Notes under the pieces: model-generated
Databases searched by the model: none
Seen by the model: only the letters and a program-made list of their open reading frames with translations
What the model was told of the DNA's origin: nothing
Made by a program: the position numbers and the translations under genes
Source of the DNA: an uncultured Akkermansia sp.
Lineage (GTDB): Bacteria; Verrucomicrobiota; Verrucomicrobiia; Verrucomicrobiales; Akkermansiaceae
Assembly: GCA_905200945.1 (NCBI GenBank)
Contig: CAJKMG010000009.1
Span: 38,726-102,725, forward strand
Direction of reading: 5' to 3'
Length of the DNA stretch: 64,000 bases
Shown: piece by piece, positions 1-9,140 of the stretch
How positions within the stretch are numbered: the first letter of the stretch is position 1
How the letters are laid out: each line of letters starts with the position of its first letter

Positions 1-672
1 TTAGGGGGCGGCGTGATCATCAATATGAACCGTACTTTGGTGGATAATGCGCCTATTCGCGTAGGCAACCAAGGTACTGATGGCATATCCAATGTTCATT
101 GGTGCGAATTCGCATCCAGTCGTGCCACAGAAGCACCCTGTGGACGGGGTGGAAAGAAGGTAAGGGAAACATTTTCCCGTACCTGCTCACCGTCATGTAT
201 GGATAAGTGGCGGCAGCATTCTACTGCCGGGCGTAACAACAGGAAAAGGCTGCGTCACCGCGAATCATGTGGATAGGTGGCGGAACCGATGAATAACTGT
301 TTTTTCACGTATTTCCTGAGGGGACGTATTTCCGGCTGGTATTTTATGTTCAGAAAAATTCCCCATGGTTCCGGATGTCCGGTGAACCGTTTCATGAAAG
401 ATGCGTAACGGCGTTTACAGGCATGAACGACTCCCGTGAGGATTGGCCGAATAGCGGCATGGGAGACCGCTTTCTGAAGAAAGAAAGGGCTATATGGGCC
501 TCTCTGCAATTCTGCTTCTGAAGAGGCTGGGGAATTGGAAAAAAGAGCGGTGATTCTTTCCGTTCCTGATTTCCGCCGGCCCCTGCCTCTCTCCCCGGCG
601 CGCTTTTGCGCTTTTGTGGAGAAGCGGCCCGTATCAAAAGGCACGCCAGGGAAGAACAGGGCGGTTGTGTTT
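1..672. other. Edge region without a recognised gene
   Basis: I recognise no gene here. From base 1 to about 190 both strands are open. The minus-strand frame ends in a stop at bases 1-3 and includes residues like MNIGYAISTLVAYANRR; the plus-strand frame runs to 276 but its composition is not protein-like. Neither has a clear start signal. Three loosely similar stretches containing GGATAAgTGGCGG-like sequence lie near 43, 199 and 268, two of them preceded by TCACCG. From about 300 to 672 I see nothing but short shadow frames. This may be the tail of a gene cut by the window edge or ordinary intergenic DNA. Confidence 0.3.
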
Positions 673-1002
673 TTAGCCGATTTCCGTGCGGCCCAGCAGG
701 TGGGCGCCTTCCTCCATGGCGAGGCTGCGCGTTTTCATGTCTCCGACGACGCGGGCCTGCTGCTTGAGTTCGCAGCGGTCAGAGGTGACCTTGCCTTCCA
801 CGTTGCCGTAGATGCGGACGTCTCCGGCAGTAATGTCACCCTTGATTTGGGCGGTTTCCCCGATGGTGACTTTTCCCTTGTCGGAGATGATTTCACCCTC
901 GATCTTGCCGTCGATGTGCATGTCATTCTGGAAACGGATGGTTCCCTTGATCTCGATGCCGGAGGCGAGGAAGTTGGTTACGTTGTCTGTCATTGTCGTC
1001 AA
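673..1002 (-). CDS. Bactofilin family cytoskeletal protein
   Basis: Small 109-residue protein of the bactofilin (polymer-forming cytoskeletal) family. These proteins self-assemble into nucleotide-free filaments at the membrane and act as scaffolds in cell shape or envelope work. The sequence shows the typical right-handed beta-helix pattern of short repeats rich in Gly, Val and Ile, for example IKGTIRFQNDMHIDGKIEG near residue 18 and ITAGDVRIYGNVEGKV near residue 60, with the usual short unstructured ends. It is the last gene of a minus-strand run mscS-pyrH-frr-bactofilin, 27 bp after frr. Family assignment is firm; the cellular role in this organism is inferred. Confidence 0.9.
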   Translation of the reverse strand: MTTMTDNVTNFLASGIEIKGTIRFQNDMHIDGKIEGEIISDKGKVTIGETAQIKGDITAGDVRIYGNVEGKVTSDRCELKQQARVVGDMKTRSLAMEEGAHLLGRTEIG

Positions 1003-1029
1003 ATGGTTGGGGATGGGGGTGTTTCTGGT

Positions 1030-1596
1030 TTAAATGGTCATGATATCCTTTTCCTTGACGGCCACCAGCTCGTCAATTTCCTTCACGTATTTGTCCGTCA
1101 GCTTCTGGATCTGCGTTTCCAGGTCGCGCTGGCCGTCTTCCGTGACAATGTTTTCCGCCTTGAGCTTTTTGGCGGAATCCATGGCGGCCTTCCGGGCGCC
1201 GCGCACGCGCACGCGGGCTTCTTCCGCCTGGGATTTGACAAGCTTCACAAGGTCTTTGCGGCGTTCTTCCGTGAGGGCGGGAATGGGCAGGCGGATGGAA
1301 CGGCCTTCCACCAGGGGATTGAGGTTCAGCTTGCTTTCATTGATGGCGCGGCCGATGTCGTGAACGGTGCTAGGGTCAAAGGGCTGGATGAGGATGAGAC
1401 GGGGTTCCGGCGTGCTGATGACGGCCAGGCCCTTCAGTTTCATGACGGAGCCGTAGCTGGAGACATGCACGTCCAGGTTTTCCACGAGGCCGGGGGAGGC
1501 TTTGCCCGTGCGTACGCCGGAGAATTCCTGTTTGGCGAAGTCCACGGCCTTGAGCATGGATTCCTCCGTTTCCAATAATAATGTTTCTGCGTCCAT
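1030..1596 (-). CDS. frr: Ribosome recycling factor
   Basis: Ribosome recycling factor, which with EF-G splits the post-termination ribosome in the cytoplasm. Length of 188 residues is normal. Family features are clear: the N-terminal helix leading into FSGVRTGKASPGLVENL near residue 25, the hinge and beta domain with PEPRLILIQPFD near residue 64, and the long C-terminal helices with LTEERRKDLVKLVK near residue 109. It follows pyrH by 51 bp on the same strand, the common bacterial pyrH-frr order, and precedes a bactofilin gene. No oddities seen. Confidence 0.97.
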   Translation of the reverse strand: MDAETLLLETEESMLKAVDFAKQEFSGVRTGKASPGLVENLDVHVSSYGSVMKLKGLAVISTPEPRLILIQPFDPSTVHDIGRAINESKLNLNPLVEGRSIRLPIPALTEERRKDLVKLVKSQAEEARVRVRGARKAAMDSAKKLKAENIVTEDGQRDLETQIQKLTDKYVKEIDELVAVKEKDIMTI

Positions 1597-1647
1597 GATG
1601 ATGGTGGGTGCTAAGTGTTTTTGGCGGGTTGAAAAGGAATGCGGGGT

Positions 1648-2373
1648 TCAGCTGATGGTGGTGCCGATCGGTTCCCCGAGAAGGGCGCGCGTGATGTTGC
1701 CCGGAGTATGCATGTCGAATACGATGATGGGCTTCTTGTTGTCCATGCACAGGGTGAAGGCCGTGGAGTCCATCACTTTGAGCTGGCGTTCCAGGCATTC
1801 CTGATAGGAGATGGTGTCGAATCGCTTGGCTCCGGAGACTTTTTTGGGGTCCGCATCATACACCCCGTCCACGGAGGTAGCCTTCATGACCACTTCCGCA
1901 TTGATTTCGCTGGCGCGCAGGGCAGCCGTGGTGTCCGTGGAAAAGAACGGGTTGCCGGTGCCGGCGGCGAAGATGACGATTTTATTGTTGTCCAGATACG
2001 AGCGGGCCTTCAGGCGGATGAAGGATTCCGCGACATTTTTCATTTCAATGGCGGACTGCACCACGCAGGGGACTCCCGCGCGTTCCAGCGCGCTTTGAAG
2101 GGCCAGGGCGTTCATCACGGTGGCGAGCATGCCCACGTAATCCGCCGTGGCGCGGTCCATACCGCGCACGCTGGCTTTCGCCCCGCGCCAGAAATTGCCG
2201 CCGCCCACGACCAGGCCTATTTGGACGCCGGCGCGGTGCGCCTGGGCGATTTCTTCAGCAATGCGGGCGACGATTTCCGGGGAAATGTTGTCCATGCTGC
2301 CGGGGCTGCGCAAGGCTTCCCCACTGAGTTTCAGGAGGATTCTTCGATAGGCGGGTGCGGATGTGTCAGACAT
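1648..2373 (-). CDS. pyrH: UMP kinase
   Basis: Uridylate kinase (UMP + ATP to UDP + ADP), the committed step to pyrimidine nucleotides, of the bacterial amino-acid-kinase fold rather than the eukaryotic adenylate-kinase fold. Visible motifs: RILLKLSGEAL near residue 11, the glycine-rich GLVVGGGNFWRG near residue 53, and the nucleotide-binding segment TSVDGVYDADPKK near residue 169. At 241 residues it has the usual length. Transcribed with frr directly downstream; mscS lies upstream on the same strand, 66 bp away. Confidence 0.97.
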   Translation of the reverse strand: MSDTSAPAYRRILLKLSGEALRSPGSMDNISPEIVARIAEEIAQAHRAGVQIGLVVGGGNFWRGAKASVRGMDRATADYVGMLATVMNALALQSALERAGVPCVVQSAIEMKNVAESFIRLKARSYLDNNKIVIFAAGTGNPFFSTDTTAALRASEINAEVVMKATSVDGVYDADPKKVSGAKRFDTISYQECLERQLKVMDSTAFTLCMDNKKPIIVFDMHTPGNITRALLGEPIGTTIS

Positions 2374-2439
2374 AGATGCGGATTTTACGCGGACAAGATT
2401 GAAATTTCACGGGGCAAAAAGAAAGCAAAAAGAGATTCT

Positions 2440-3342
2440 TTATTGATTTTTCTCCGGAGGTCCGGAGATTTCCACCTTGATGGGGCTTCTGCTCTCCAGG
2501 CTGCGGGTGGGGAAGGGGAAGGAAATGCCTTCTTCCTCAAAGCGGCATTTGATGTCATGGGCGAGCGTTTTCTGGCAGTCCAGGAAATTGTCTTTCTGGC
2601 ACCAGGCCCCTACGGTAAAGCCCAGGGAAGAGTCCTGAAACCCTGAAAACGAGATGAGGGGCGCGGGGGCGTCCAGGCAGAATTTGTTTTGTTTGACCAC
2701 TTCCCGGAGGACGTTTACGACATGCTCAATGTCGCAGTTATAGTCCACGCCCAGGCTCAGGTCGCACCGGCGCGTGGAAAAACGGGTAATATTGCTGACC
2801 GGGTTTTTGATGATTATTTCATTGGGGATGCGCACCATGGTATTGTTCGGCAGCCGGAGCTGGACGGACATCAGGTTGATAGAGTCCACGTTTCCGGTGA
2901 TTCCATTCACTTCAATCATATCCCCCAGGTTGATCTGCTTTTCCCCTACCAGGAAGAGGCCGCTGATGATGTTGGAAAGGGAGGTCTGGGAGGCGAAGCC
3001 TACGGCTACGCCGATGATGCTGGCCGCGCCCAGCAGGGTCAGGATATCGAACCCCATCAGGGCAAAGGCTTCCACGCCTATAATAATGTAGCCGACGTTT
3101 TTGACGATTTTTACCGTCAGGCGGGAGGCCTGGGGCGACATTTTCAATACAGTGATTTTCCGGAGCACCTGGCAGAACAGTTTCAGGAGTATCCAGCTGA
3201 ACACCAGCCAAACCGCCACATGCAGAATTTTAACTCCCACGGACTGCACCATTTCCAGTTTGAGCCAGTCCGGCATGTTCAGGAAGTCCATGGTTTTTGT
3301 CCAGATGTCTTCCCTGGAGGATGCGTCTGCCATGAGATTCAT
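2440..3342 (-). CDS. Small-conductance mechanosensitive channel (MscS family)
   Basis: Inner-membrane channel of the MscS family that opens under membrane tension and lets solutes out on osmotic downshock. About 300 residues. Three membrane segments: around residues 35-58, 80-97 and a glycine/alanine-rich pore helix ending GVAVGFASQTSLSNIISG near residue 116. The MscS beta domain follows (LGDMIEVNGITGNVDSI), then the alpha/beta vestibule. The first ATG is taken at 3342; an in-frame ATG at 3333 is equally possible. Upstream of pyrH on the same strand; co-transcription is possible but pyrH probably also has its own promoter. Confidence 0.92.
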   Translation of the reverse strand: MNLMADASSREDIWTKTMDFLNMPDWLKLEMVQSVGVKILHVAVWLVFSWILLKLFCQVLRKITVLKMSPQASRLTVKIVKNVGYIIIGVEAFALMGFDILTLLGAASIIGVAVGFASQTSLSNIISGLFLVGEKQINLGDMIEVNGITGNVDSINLMSVQLRLPNNTMVRIPNEIIIKNPVSNITRFSTRRCDLSLGVDYNCDIEHVVNVLREVVKQNKFCLDAPAPLISFSGFQDSSLGFTVGAWCQKDNFLDCQKTLAHDIKCRFEEEGISFPFPTRSLESRSPIKVEISGPPEKNQ

Positions 3343-3538
3343 ATGAAGGATGTAGCAAACGCTACTGCCCGGCTCAAGGGGCGCGCGCGTATTCCCCCCG
3401 GTTTATGACAGTTCCTCCGGCAGCGGAGAGGACAGGACTTTCAGGCGCTGCGGACGCAGCATTTATCCCGCAGGAAAGGGGGGGCGGATGCATGGCCGGA
3501 TATGGCATCTGGTTGGGAAACAGGAAAAAGCGGGGATG

Positions 3539-3571
3539 AAAAAAGGCCGTTCCCCGGAGAGGGGAGCGGCC
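3539..3571 (-). terminator. Rho-independent terminator of the peroxiredoxin gene
   Basis: On the minus strand an 11-bp stem (GGCCGCTCCCC with GGGGAACGGCC, one G-T pair) and a 5-base loop is followed by six T residues. It lies 24 bp beyond the peroxiredoxin stop codon, the right place to end that transcript. Confidence 0.88.
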
Positions 3572-3594
3572 TTGAAATATTGCCGGAGGGCTGC

Positions 3595-4218
3595 TTACTT
3601 GCTGAGGTAGGAGGCCACGCCTTCGTGGGACGGGGTCATGGCCGCATCTCCCTTGTGCCAGCCGAGGGGGCAGACTTCCCCGTACAGTTCGAAGTGCTGG
3701 AGGGCGTCAACCACGCGGATGGCTTCATCAATGGAGCGACCCAGCGGGAAGTCGTTGATGAGCTGGTGGCGGACGATGCCGTCCTTGTCAATCAGGAAGA
3801 GGCCGCGGTAGGCGATCAGCTCCCCATTGACTTCCACATTGCCGTCTTCGTCAATTTCCTCATCTCCGGCCAGCACGCCGTAGTCGGCGGAAATGGTCTT
3901 GTTGATGTCGGAGACGATGGGGTAGGTCACGCCCTGAATGCCTCCCTGGCTGCGGGGGGTGTTGACCCAGGCCCAGTGGGAGAATTCGCTGTCCGTGGAG
4001 CAGCCGACGACGGCTACGTCACGCTTGTCGAATTCGCCCAAGGCTTCCTGGAAGCCGATCAGCTCGGTAGGGCACACGAAGGTAAAATCCTTCGGGTAGA
4101 AGAACAGGATTACGTACTTTTTGCCCTTAAACTGGTCAAGGCTGAAATCCGGTACGATGGTACCGTTTACAACTGCGTTTGCACTAAAATGAGGTGCCGG
4201 TTTTCCTATGAGAAGCAT
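3595..4218 (-). CDS. Typical 2-Cys peroxiredoxin (AhpC/Prx1 type)
   Basis: Thiol peroxidase that reduces hydrogen peroxide and alkyl hydroperoxides in the cytoplasm. The peroxidatic cysteine lies in FYPKDFTFVCPTEL (about Cys49). The resolving cysteine lies in GEVCPLGWHKG near residue 183, so it is a typical 2-Cys enzyme of the Prx1/AhpC class. Length 207 residues fits. The gene stands alone with its own terminator and is divergent from a sodium-coupled transporter. No ahpF or thioredoxin reductase gene is adjacent, so the electron donor is not shown here. An ahpC symbol would be a guess. Confidence 0.94.
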   Translation of the reverse strand: MLLIGKPAPHFSANAVVNGTIVPDFSLDQFKGKKYVILFFYPKDFTFVCPTELIGFQEALGEFDKRDVAVVGCSTDSEFSHWAWVNTPRSQGGIQGVTYPIVSDINKTISADYGVLAGDEEIDEDGNVEVNGELIAYRGLFLIDKDGIVRHQLINDFPLGRSIDEAIRVVDALQHFELYGEVCPLGWHKGDAAMTPSHEGVASYLSK

Positions 4219-4353
4219 GGTCGTTTTTTTGGTTTGGTTCTAAAAGAATGATTCCAAAAAACGGACGAAAGTCAAGAGGCAATGATACCGCATTCGTTCC
4301 AAAAGAGCCTGTTTTCTCTTGAAAATGAAGCTTTTTTTGTCAGTATTCCTTCC

Positions 4354-6063
4354 ATGTCATCCTCAAAGGCGCAACAAGATGAGTGGTCCGGAAAAATAGG
4401 CGTGATTCTCGCAGTGGCCGGCAGTGCCGTCGGGTTGGGAAATTTTCTGCGCTTTCCGGGGCTGGCTGCCCAATATGGTGGGGGTGCCTTCATGGTGGCT
4501 TACGGCCTCATGCTTGTTTTGGTGGGCGTGCCCGTGGCGTGGGCGGAGTGGTCCATCGGGCGGCGCGGCGGCCAGATGGGCGCCCATTGCGCCCCCGGCG
4601 TGTTCTGGTACCTGACCAAAGGGTCCAGGCTGTGGAAGTTTCTGGGCGTACTGGCGGTTCTGGGGCCTTCATCCGTGGCTTTTTACTACATGGTGGTGGA
4701 AGCGTGGTGCTGCGGCTATTTCTGGAAGATGCTCACCTGTCCGGAGGTTTTTGCCACGGCGGAGGGGACGGCTCAGACTTTTTTCAGTTTCACGGGCATG
4801 TACGGTGCCGGAAGCGCCCTGTTGTCGGACAATGGGCTGCTCTGGATCGTCGGCGGGGTTATTCTGCTGAACCTGGTAATTATTTACCGGGGCATCAGCA
4901 AGGGCATCGAAATGTTTTCGCGCTGGTTCATGCCGTTGCTGCTTTTGATTTCCCTGGTGCTGCTGGTGCGCATTTTGTGCATCGGCACGCCGGATCCCTC
5001 TTATCCGGACCGCAGCATCGAACAGGGACTGGGATATATGTGGAATCCCAGCAAAGTGCTGGTGGAGGAACTGGACCGGGACAGCGGGGATTGGAAAACG
5101 GTTTCCATGGTATCGGCCTCCCATGCGGGAGCCCTGGATGAAGCCGTGAGGCAGGTGGAGATGTCCGGCGGAACCCGCAGGCTGACTGAGGTGACCTTGT
5201 GGGACGGCCTGAAAAATATTGAGCTTTGGATCGCTGCTGCCGGACAGGTTTTCCTGAGCCTTTCCGTAGGAACGGGGCTGATTCTGACGTATGCCAGCTA
5301 TGTCAGGAAGAAAGAGGATATCGCGCTGAGCGGCTTTTCGGCCGCCGCCTCCAATGAAGTGTGTGAGGTGGGCATCGCCGGCATGATGACGGTTCCTGCC
5401 GCCGTGGCGTTCCTGGGAGTGGCCGGAGCCGCCGGGCAGGGGACCTTCGCGCTGGGCTTCATGGTGCTCCCGCAGGCTTTTGCCAAAATGGGGTCCAGCG
5501 TGGTATTCGGCAGCCTGTTTTTCCTGCTTCTGACGGTGGCGGCGGTGACCAGCTCCATTTCCATGATGCAGGTGGGCCTGTCCTTTATTGAGGAATTCAT
5601 GGGGCTGAAACGCAAAATGGCTGTGGTGGTGCAGGGCTTTTTTACGGCTACGGGCACGTTTATCGTTGCCTGGTACAGCGGCAATCTGCTGGCGATGGAT
5701 ACTTATGATTTTTTTCTGGGCACGCTGTGTTTCTTTGTGAGCGCCATGGTGATGATGATTCTTTTTTCCTGGAAACTGGGGGTGGACCGGGGATTGAAGG
5801 ATCTGGAGGACAGTTCCGTCATCCGCATTCCCAGAATTTACCGTTTCATCATGAAGTTTGTGACGCCTACGTTGCTGCTGGCTATTTTCCTGGCCTGGCT
5901 GGCCCAGAATATCTGGGTGAAGCAGGCCGCGCCCATTGAAGCGCTGGGGCGGGGGGAACATGGGGCGGTCATTCCCATGGGGTTTCTGGCGGCTTATGCC
6001 CTGTTTCTGCTTTTCATCACCATGGCGTCCGGAAGGCATAAGGTGTACCACGGTCCGCGATAG
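4354..6063 (+). CDS. Sodium-dependent transporter, neurotransmitter:sodium symporter family
   Basis: Membrane symporter of the NSS/SNF family (LeuT relatives), which uses the sodium gradient to import amino acids or similar small molecules. The hallmark first membrane segment GVILAVAGSAVGLGNFLRFP is near residue 13, with a glycine-rich unwound region; about eleven to twelve membrane segments follow, including YYMVVEAWCCGYF. I chose ATG 4354 because the family starts shortly before WSGKIG; an in-frame ATG at 4282 would add 24 residues with no family counterpart. A soluble insert at about residues 215-290 looks like an extended extracellular loop. The substrate cannot be told. Confidence 0.9.
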   Translation: MSSSKAQQDEWSGKIGVILAVAGSAVGLGNFLRFPGLAAQYGGGAFMVAYGLMLVLVGVPVAWAEWSIGRRGGQMGAHCAPGVFWYLTKGSRLWKFLGVLAVLGPSSVAFYYMVVEAWCCGYFWKMLTCPEVFATAEGTAQTFFSFTGMYGAGSALLSDNGLLWIVGGVILLNLVIIYRGISKGIEMFSRWFMPLLLLISLVLLVRILCIGTPDPSYPDRSIEQGLGYMWNPSKVLVEELDRDSGDWKTVSMVSASHAGALDEAVRQVEMSGGTRRLTEVTLWDGLKNIELWIAAAGQVFLSLSVGTGLILTYASYVRKKEDIALSGFSAAASNEVCEVGIAGMMTVPAAVAFLGVAGAAGQGTFALGFMVLPQAFAKMGSSVVFGSLFFLLLTVAAVTSSISMMQVGLSFIEEFMGLKRKMAVVVQGFFTATGTFIVAWYSGNLLAMDTYDFFLGTLCFFVSAMVMMILFSWKLGVDRGLKDLEDSSVIRIPRIYRFIMKFVTPTLLLAIFLAWLAQNIWVKQAAPIEALGRGEHGAVIPMGFLAAYALFLLFITMASGRHKVYHGPR

Positions 6064-6165
6064 GCGCGGAAAGGACTGCGCGGATGCCCGTTTCCCGCAG
6101 TCTGCGGCAAGTTGGGAGGCAATCCGGAGGCTTGACCGGAGCCGGATTTGATATAGGCTGAAATC

Positions 6166-7725
6166 ATGTCCAGAATAAGGAGGATACGCAGGAAAAAGCC
6201 CCGTACCGGCAGCGTCTGGAAAAAACTGCTGCTGTGGGGCGTGCTGGGGCTGCTTGTTCTGGCTGCTGCTGCGGTGGCGGGGTCTTATCTGTATGTCAGG
6301 GCCTACTTGAAGAGCGATGGTTTTTTAGCCATGCTGGAACAGTCCGCCGTTGATGATATGAATGTGGAGACAGCCAGGATAGATCCCCTTGACTGGGACG
6401 GTTCCGGCATCCGGTGCGGCGGCGTAGTAATGGAGGGGCATGAGTTTTTGACTTCCCTTCAGGCCAGGAATATTGAGACGGAATTCAGCCGCTGGGAGTT
6501 GCTGAAGCGCGCTTTTGTCATTACCTCCGTCAATATTGCGGAGCTGAAGCTTCATCTCGCTCCCGTGTCTTTCCGTTTCAGGGAAAAGCCGGAAGGGCCC
6601 AGGAGCTGGGCGGAAGAGAATATTCTTCCGGATACGTTCCGTCTGGAAAAGGGGAGCATTGATTCCCTGTCCGTTTCCTATGGGGAGGCCGGCCGGCTGT
6701 ATGTTTTGGACGGGGCCCGCGTGGAGAGCGCCTATGACGCCGGTTCCAGCCAGTACAGGTTTGATGTGCGCGGGGGAAAGCTGCTTCTTCCTTTCCAGGG
6801 ATGCCCGGAGTTTTCCCTGATGTCCGGTACAGCGCAGTTTAACCATTCCAGCAGAAGGGTGAACATTCCGTCCTGCCGCCTGACTACGGATGCCGGCGGT
6901 TATTTGGACATTAAGGGGGACTGGGACGGCTCTTCCTCCTCCTGGACGGCGAATGTGGTGGTGAACGGTGTCCCTGTCTCTTCCATCCTGGAAGACCATT
7001 GGAGAAAGCATGTCCATGGCAGCGTGAGCGGCGGAATAGACCTGCGCGGCGGACGGGACGGCGTAACCCATGTGGCCGGACTTGCCAGGTTGCAGGGCGG
7101 CATGCTGACCGGCCTTCCCGTTTTAGACCGGCTGGCTCTGTTCTGCGGTTCTTCCAGATTCCGGAATCTTCCCCTGCACGAGGCGTCCGCCCAGTTCGTC
7201 TATCAGGAATCCGCCTGGCATATTTCCAATATTCTGGTGGAAAGTGAAAACCTGGTGAGGGTGGAAGGCTGGCTGGAAATCGGGAAAGGGGGGGCGCTGA
7301 CCGGAAGGCTGCAGGTGGGGCTGCGGGCCGACGGCCTGTGGAAAGCTCTTCCGGGTTTTTCCGATGTGTTTTCCGTTTCCCGCCAGGGAGCGGGAGGCAA
7401 TCTGGCATGGGCCAATGTGAATATCGGAGGGACGCTGGACAACCCGTCGGAGGACTTGTCCGCGCGGCTCATCAAGGCGGCGGGAAACCGCCTGACGGAA
7501 ATAGGAATGGGTAAGGCGGCTGAAGTGGCGGATGTCGCGGCGCGGCTGCTGAACAGGGGAACCGGGAAAAACGGAGCGGGGGATGGTGCGGAACATAATG
7601 GCCGCAAGTTCAGGATTCCCGCCGCGGACGAAGTTCCCGCCCCGGTTGTGCCGCGGCTGCAGGACGCTGCGGAAAAGGGGCTTAAAACAGGGAATGACCT
7701 GATGAACGAATTAATGAATTGGTAA
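6166..7725 (+). CDS. AsmA/TamB-like envelope protein, function unknown
   Basis: Protein of 519 residues with a basic N-terminus, one membrane anchor at about residues 19-43 (KKLLLWGVLGLLVLAAAAVA) and a large outside domain. The body is made of many short beta strands with repeated patterns of layered loops, such as GSVSGGIDLRGG, as in AsmA-like and TamB-like proteins that span the periplasm and carry lipids. No catalytic motif is seen. It overlaps or abuts the IF-1-like gene downstream. The AsmA-like call rests on overall pattern, not on a specific motif, so it is tentative. Confidence 0.6.
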   Translation: MSRIRRIRRKKPRTGSVWKKLLLWGVLGLLVLAAAAVAGSYLYVRAYLKSDGFLAMLEQSAVDDMNVETARIDPLDWDGSGIRCGGVVMEGHEFLTSLQARNIETEFSRWELLKRAFVITSVNIAELKLHLAPVSFRFREKPEGPRSWAEENILPDTFRLEKGSIDSLSVSYGEAGRLYVLDGARVESAYDAGSSQYRFDVRGGKLLLPFQGCPEFSLMSGTAQFNHSSRRVNIPSCRLTTDAGGYLDIKGDWDGSSSSWTANVVVNGVPVSSILEDHWRKHVHGSVSGGIDLRGGRDGVTHVAGLARLQGGMLTGLPVLDRLALFCGSSRFRNLPLHEASAQFVYQESAWHISNILVESENLVRVEGWLEIGKGGALTGRLQVGLRADGLWKALPGFSDVFSVSRQGAGGNLAWANVNIGGTLDNPSEDLSARLIKAAGNRLTEIGMGKAAEVADVAARLLNRGTGKNGAGDGAEHNGRKFRIPAADEVPAPVVPRLQDAAEKGLKTGNDLMNELMNW

Positions 7726-7739
7726 CCCGTTTTTTGCAG

Positions 7740-7964
7740 ATGAAACCTTATCCCTGCCAAATGGTGCAGGCGGTCGCCGTTATCGTGGAGCGTATCGCGG
7801 ATACGGCTTTCCGCGCCACCCTTCCGAATGGCAAAACCGCTGTGGCTTTTGTAGAAAAAAAGAACGCTTCCCTGAGGGAGCTGCTCAAGCCGGGCGACCG
7901 GGTGAACGTGACGATTTGCCCGGCGGATTTTGACCGCGCCCGAATAGACGGCATGGCGGAATGA
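7740..7964 (+). CDS. Divergent translation initiation factor IF-1-like protein (S1/OB fold)
   Basis: Short protein (74 residues from ATG 7740) that aligns by eye with IF-1 over its whole length: VERIADTAFRATLPNGKTA matches the IF-1 segment around MFRVELENG, and LKPGDRVNVTICPADFDRAR matches the ILPGDKV...LTPYDLTKGRI end. IF-1 binds the 30S A site during initiation. The N-terminus is unusual and the basic KMRKN stretch is replaced by VEKKNASLRE. Starts at 7719 (overlapping the upstream stop) or 7761 are possible. It may be a second, divergent IF-1 or another single OB-fold RNA-binding protein. Confidence 0.68.
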   Translation: MKPYPCQMVQAVAVIVERIADTAFRATLPNGKTAVAFVEKKNASLRELLKPGDRVNVTICPADFDRARIDGMAE

Positions 7965-8077
7965 GGCGGTGAGTTTTTCCCTTCATCATTGGGGGAAAGA
8001 GGCATCGCGCGAGGCAGGAAAACCGCTGTAAAACGGAACTGTCCCCATGACGGGATTGATGCGGGAAGGACTTACTT

Positions 8078-8686
8078 TTACAGCCGGGTTCGTCCTTCCA
8101 AAGCTTTCATCAGCGTCAGCGTGTCCGCATGGCTGAGGCCGGAGCCGGCCGGCAGTCCCTGGGCAGGACGGGAAATCCTGCAATCCATTTCTTTGAGCAG
8201 GTGGTGGAGATAGGCGGACGTAGCTTCACCTTCCACGTCGGAACCTGTTGCCAGAATGACTTCGCAATCAGGTTGCCGGGAGACGCGTTCCACCAGGGAT
8301 TGAATATTGAGGTCTTCCGGCTCCACATCATCCAGAGGGGAAAGCTTGCCGCCCAGACAGTGGTACAATCCGCGGTAGGCGCTGCTGCGTTCAATGGGGA
8401 TGACGTCCGTGGCCTGTTCCACCACGCAGATGAGGCGGCTGTCCCTTTCTTCATCACGGCAGGCGGCGCAGGGTTCCCCTTCCGTGCTGAAGAAACCGCA
8501 GACGGGGCAGGGCGTGACGTGTTCCGCCGCCTGGCCGATGGTGCGGGCAATCGCCTCCGCTTCTCCCATGTGCCCCTGAAGCATCCACAGGGCCATGCGT
8601 TCCGCGCCGCGGGTGCCGATGCCCGGAAGCTGTTTCAGGGCGGTTACCAGTTCAAGCACGGGAATGGGATAGTCCAGATTATTCAT
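8078..8686 (-). CDS. recR: Recombination protein RecR
   Basis: RecR, which with RecO and RecF loads RecA at gaps during recombinational repair. The 202-residue product shows the helix-hairpin-helix part LVTALKQLPGIGTRGAERMA near residue 12, a C4 zinc finger (CPVCGFF...CAAC...) at about residues 57-72, and the Toprim domain beginning SRLICVVE. Start at 8686 fits the family and forms an ATGA overlap with the stop of the upstream membrane gene, so the two are probably translationally coupled. The reading frame runs on upstream, but that part is the membrane gene in another frame. Confidence 0.96.
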   Translation of the reverse strand: MNNLDYPIPVLELVTALKQLPGIGTRGAERMALWMLQGHMGEAEAIARTIGQAAEHVTPCPVCGFFSTEGEPCAACRDEERDSRLICVVEQATDVIPIERSSAYRGLYHCLGGKLSPLDDVEPEDLNIQSLVERVSRQPDCEVILATGSDVEGEATSAYLHHLLKEMDCRISRPAQGLPAGSGLSHADTLTLMKALEGRTRL

Positions 8687-9129
8687 GAGCGGGAGGAGGT
8701 TCGGGATGAGGCCGGACAGGAAGGGGGGGAAGGCCAAAGGATGGCGAGCGCGCCCGCGCTCCCTGCTGACAGCAGGCACGGGATGGCATTGAAGAAAAAG
8801 CCCCACAGCCCCAGTACTGGGGTAAAGCAGGCCAGAAGAAGGAGGAAAGCGGCCAGAACGGCCGTTTTGCGGAGTGTTCCGCGGATGAGCAGCAAATCGT
8901 AAACGAGGGCCAGCGTTATCGCCATGCACAGCAGGAATCCCGTGCCGGGGGAAAGGGCGGGGGCTTCAGGAGGAAGCAGAAACGGGACGGATGCCATGGC
9001 TTCCTTCAGGCCCCGGGCCCAGACGGGAGTAATGCCCAGGGAGTAGAGCGCCACAATCAGGATAAGCCCGGCTACGGAGAACAGGGCCCAGCGCATGAGC
9101 AGAATGTCCTGGTGCGTTTTGGCGGGCAT
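8683..9129 (-). CDS. Small integral membrane protein, function unknown
   Basis: Protein of 148 residues with three to four predicted membrane helices (about residues 12-30, 62-80, 86-104 and 108-130) and a short polar tail. I do not recognise the family. The stop codon overlaps the recR start (ATGA), which supports both as real genes and one transcript. It follows the fabF terminator on the same strand. No catalytic or binding motif seen. Confidence 0.7.
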   Translation of the reverse strand: MPAKTHQDILLMRWALFSVAGLILIVALYSLGITPVWARGLKEAMASVPFLLPPEAPALSPGTGFLLCMAITLALVYDLLLIRGTLRKTAVLAAFLLLLACFTPVLGLWGFFFNAIPCLLSAGSAGALAILWPSPPSCPASSRTSSRS

Positions 9130-9140
9130 GGCTTTAAATG

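Noticed and set aside
4282..4353. Upstream start for the sodium symporter
   Set aside because: The extra 24 residues have no counterpart in the family, whose proteins begin shortly before WSGKIG.
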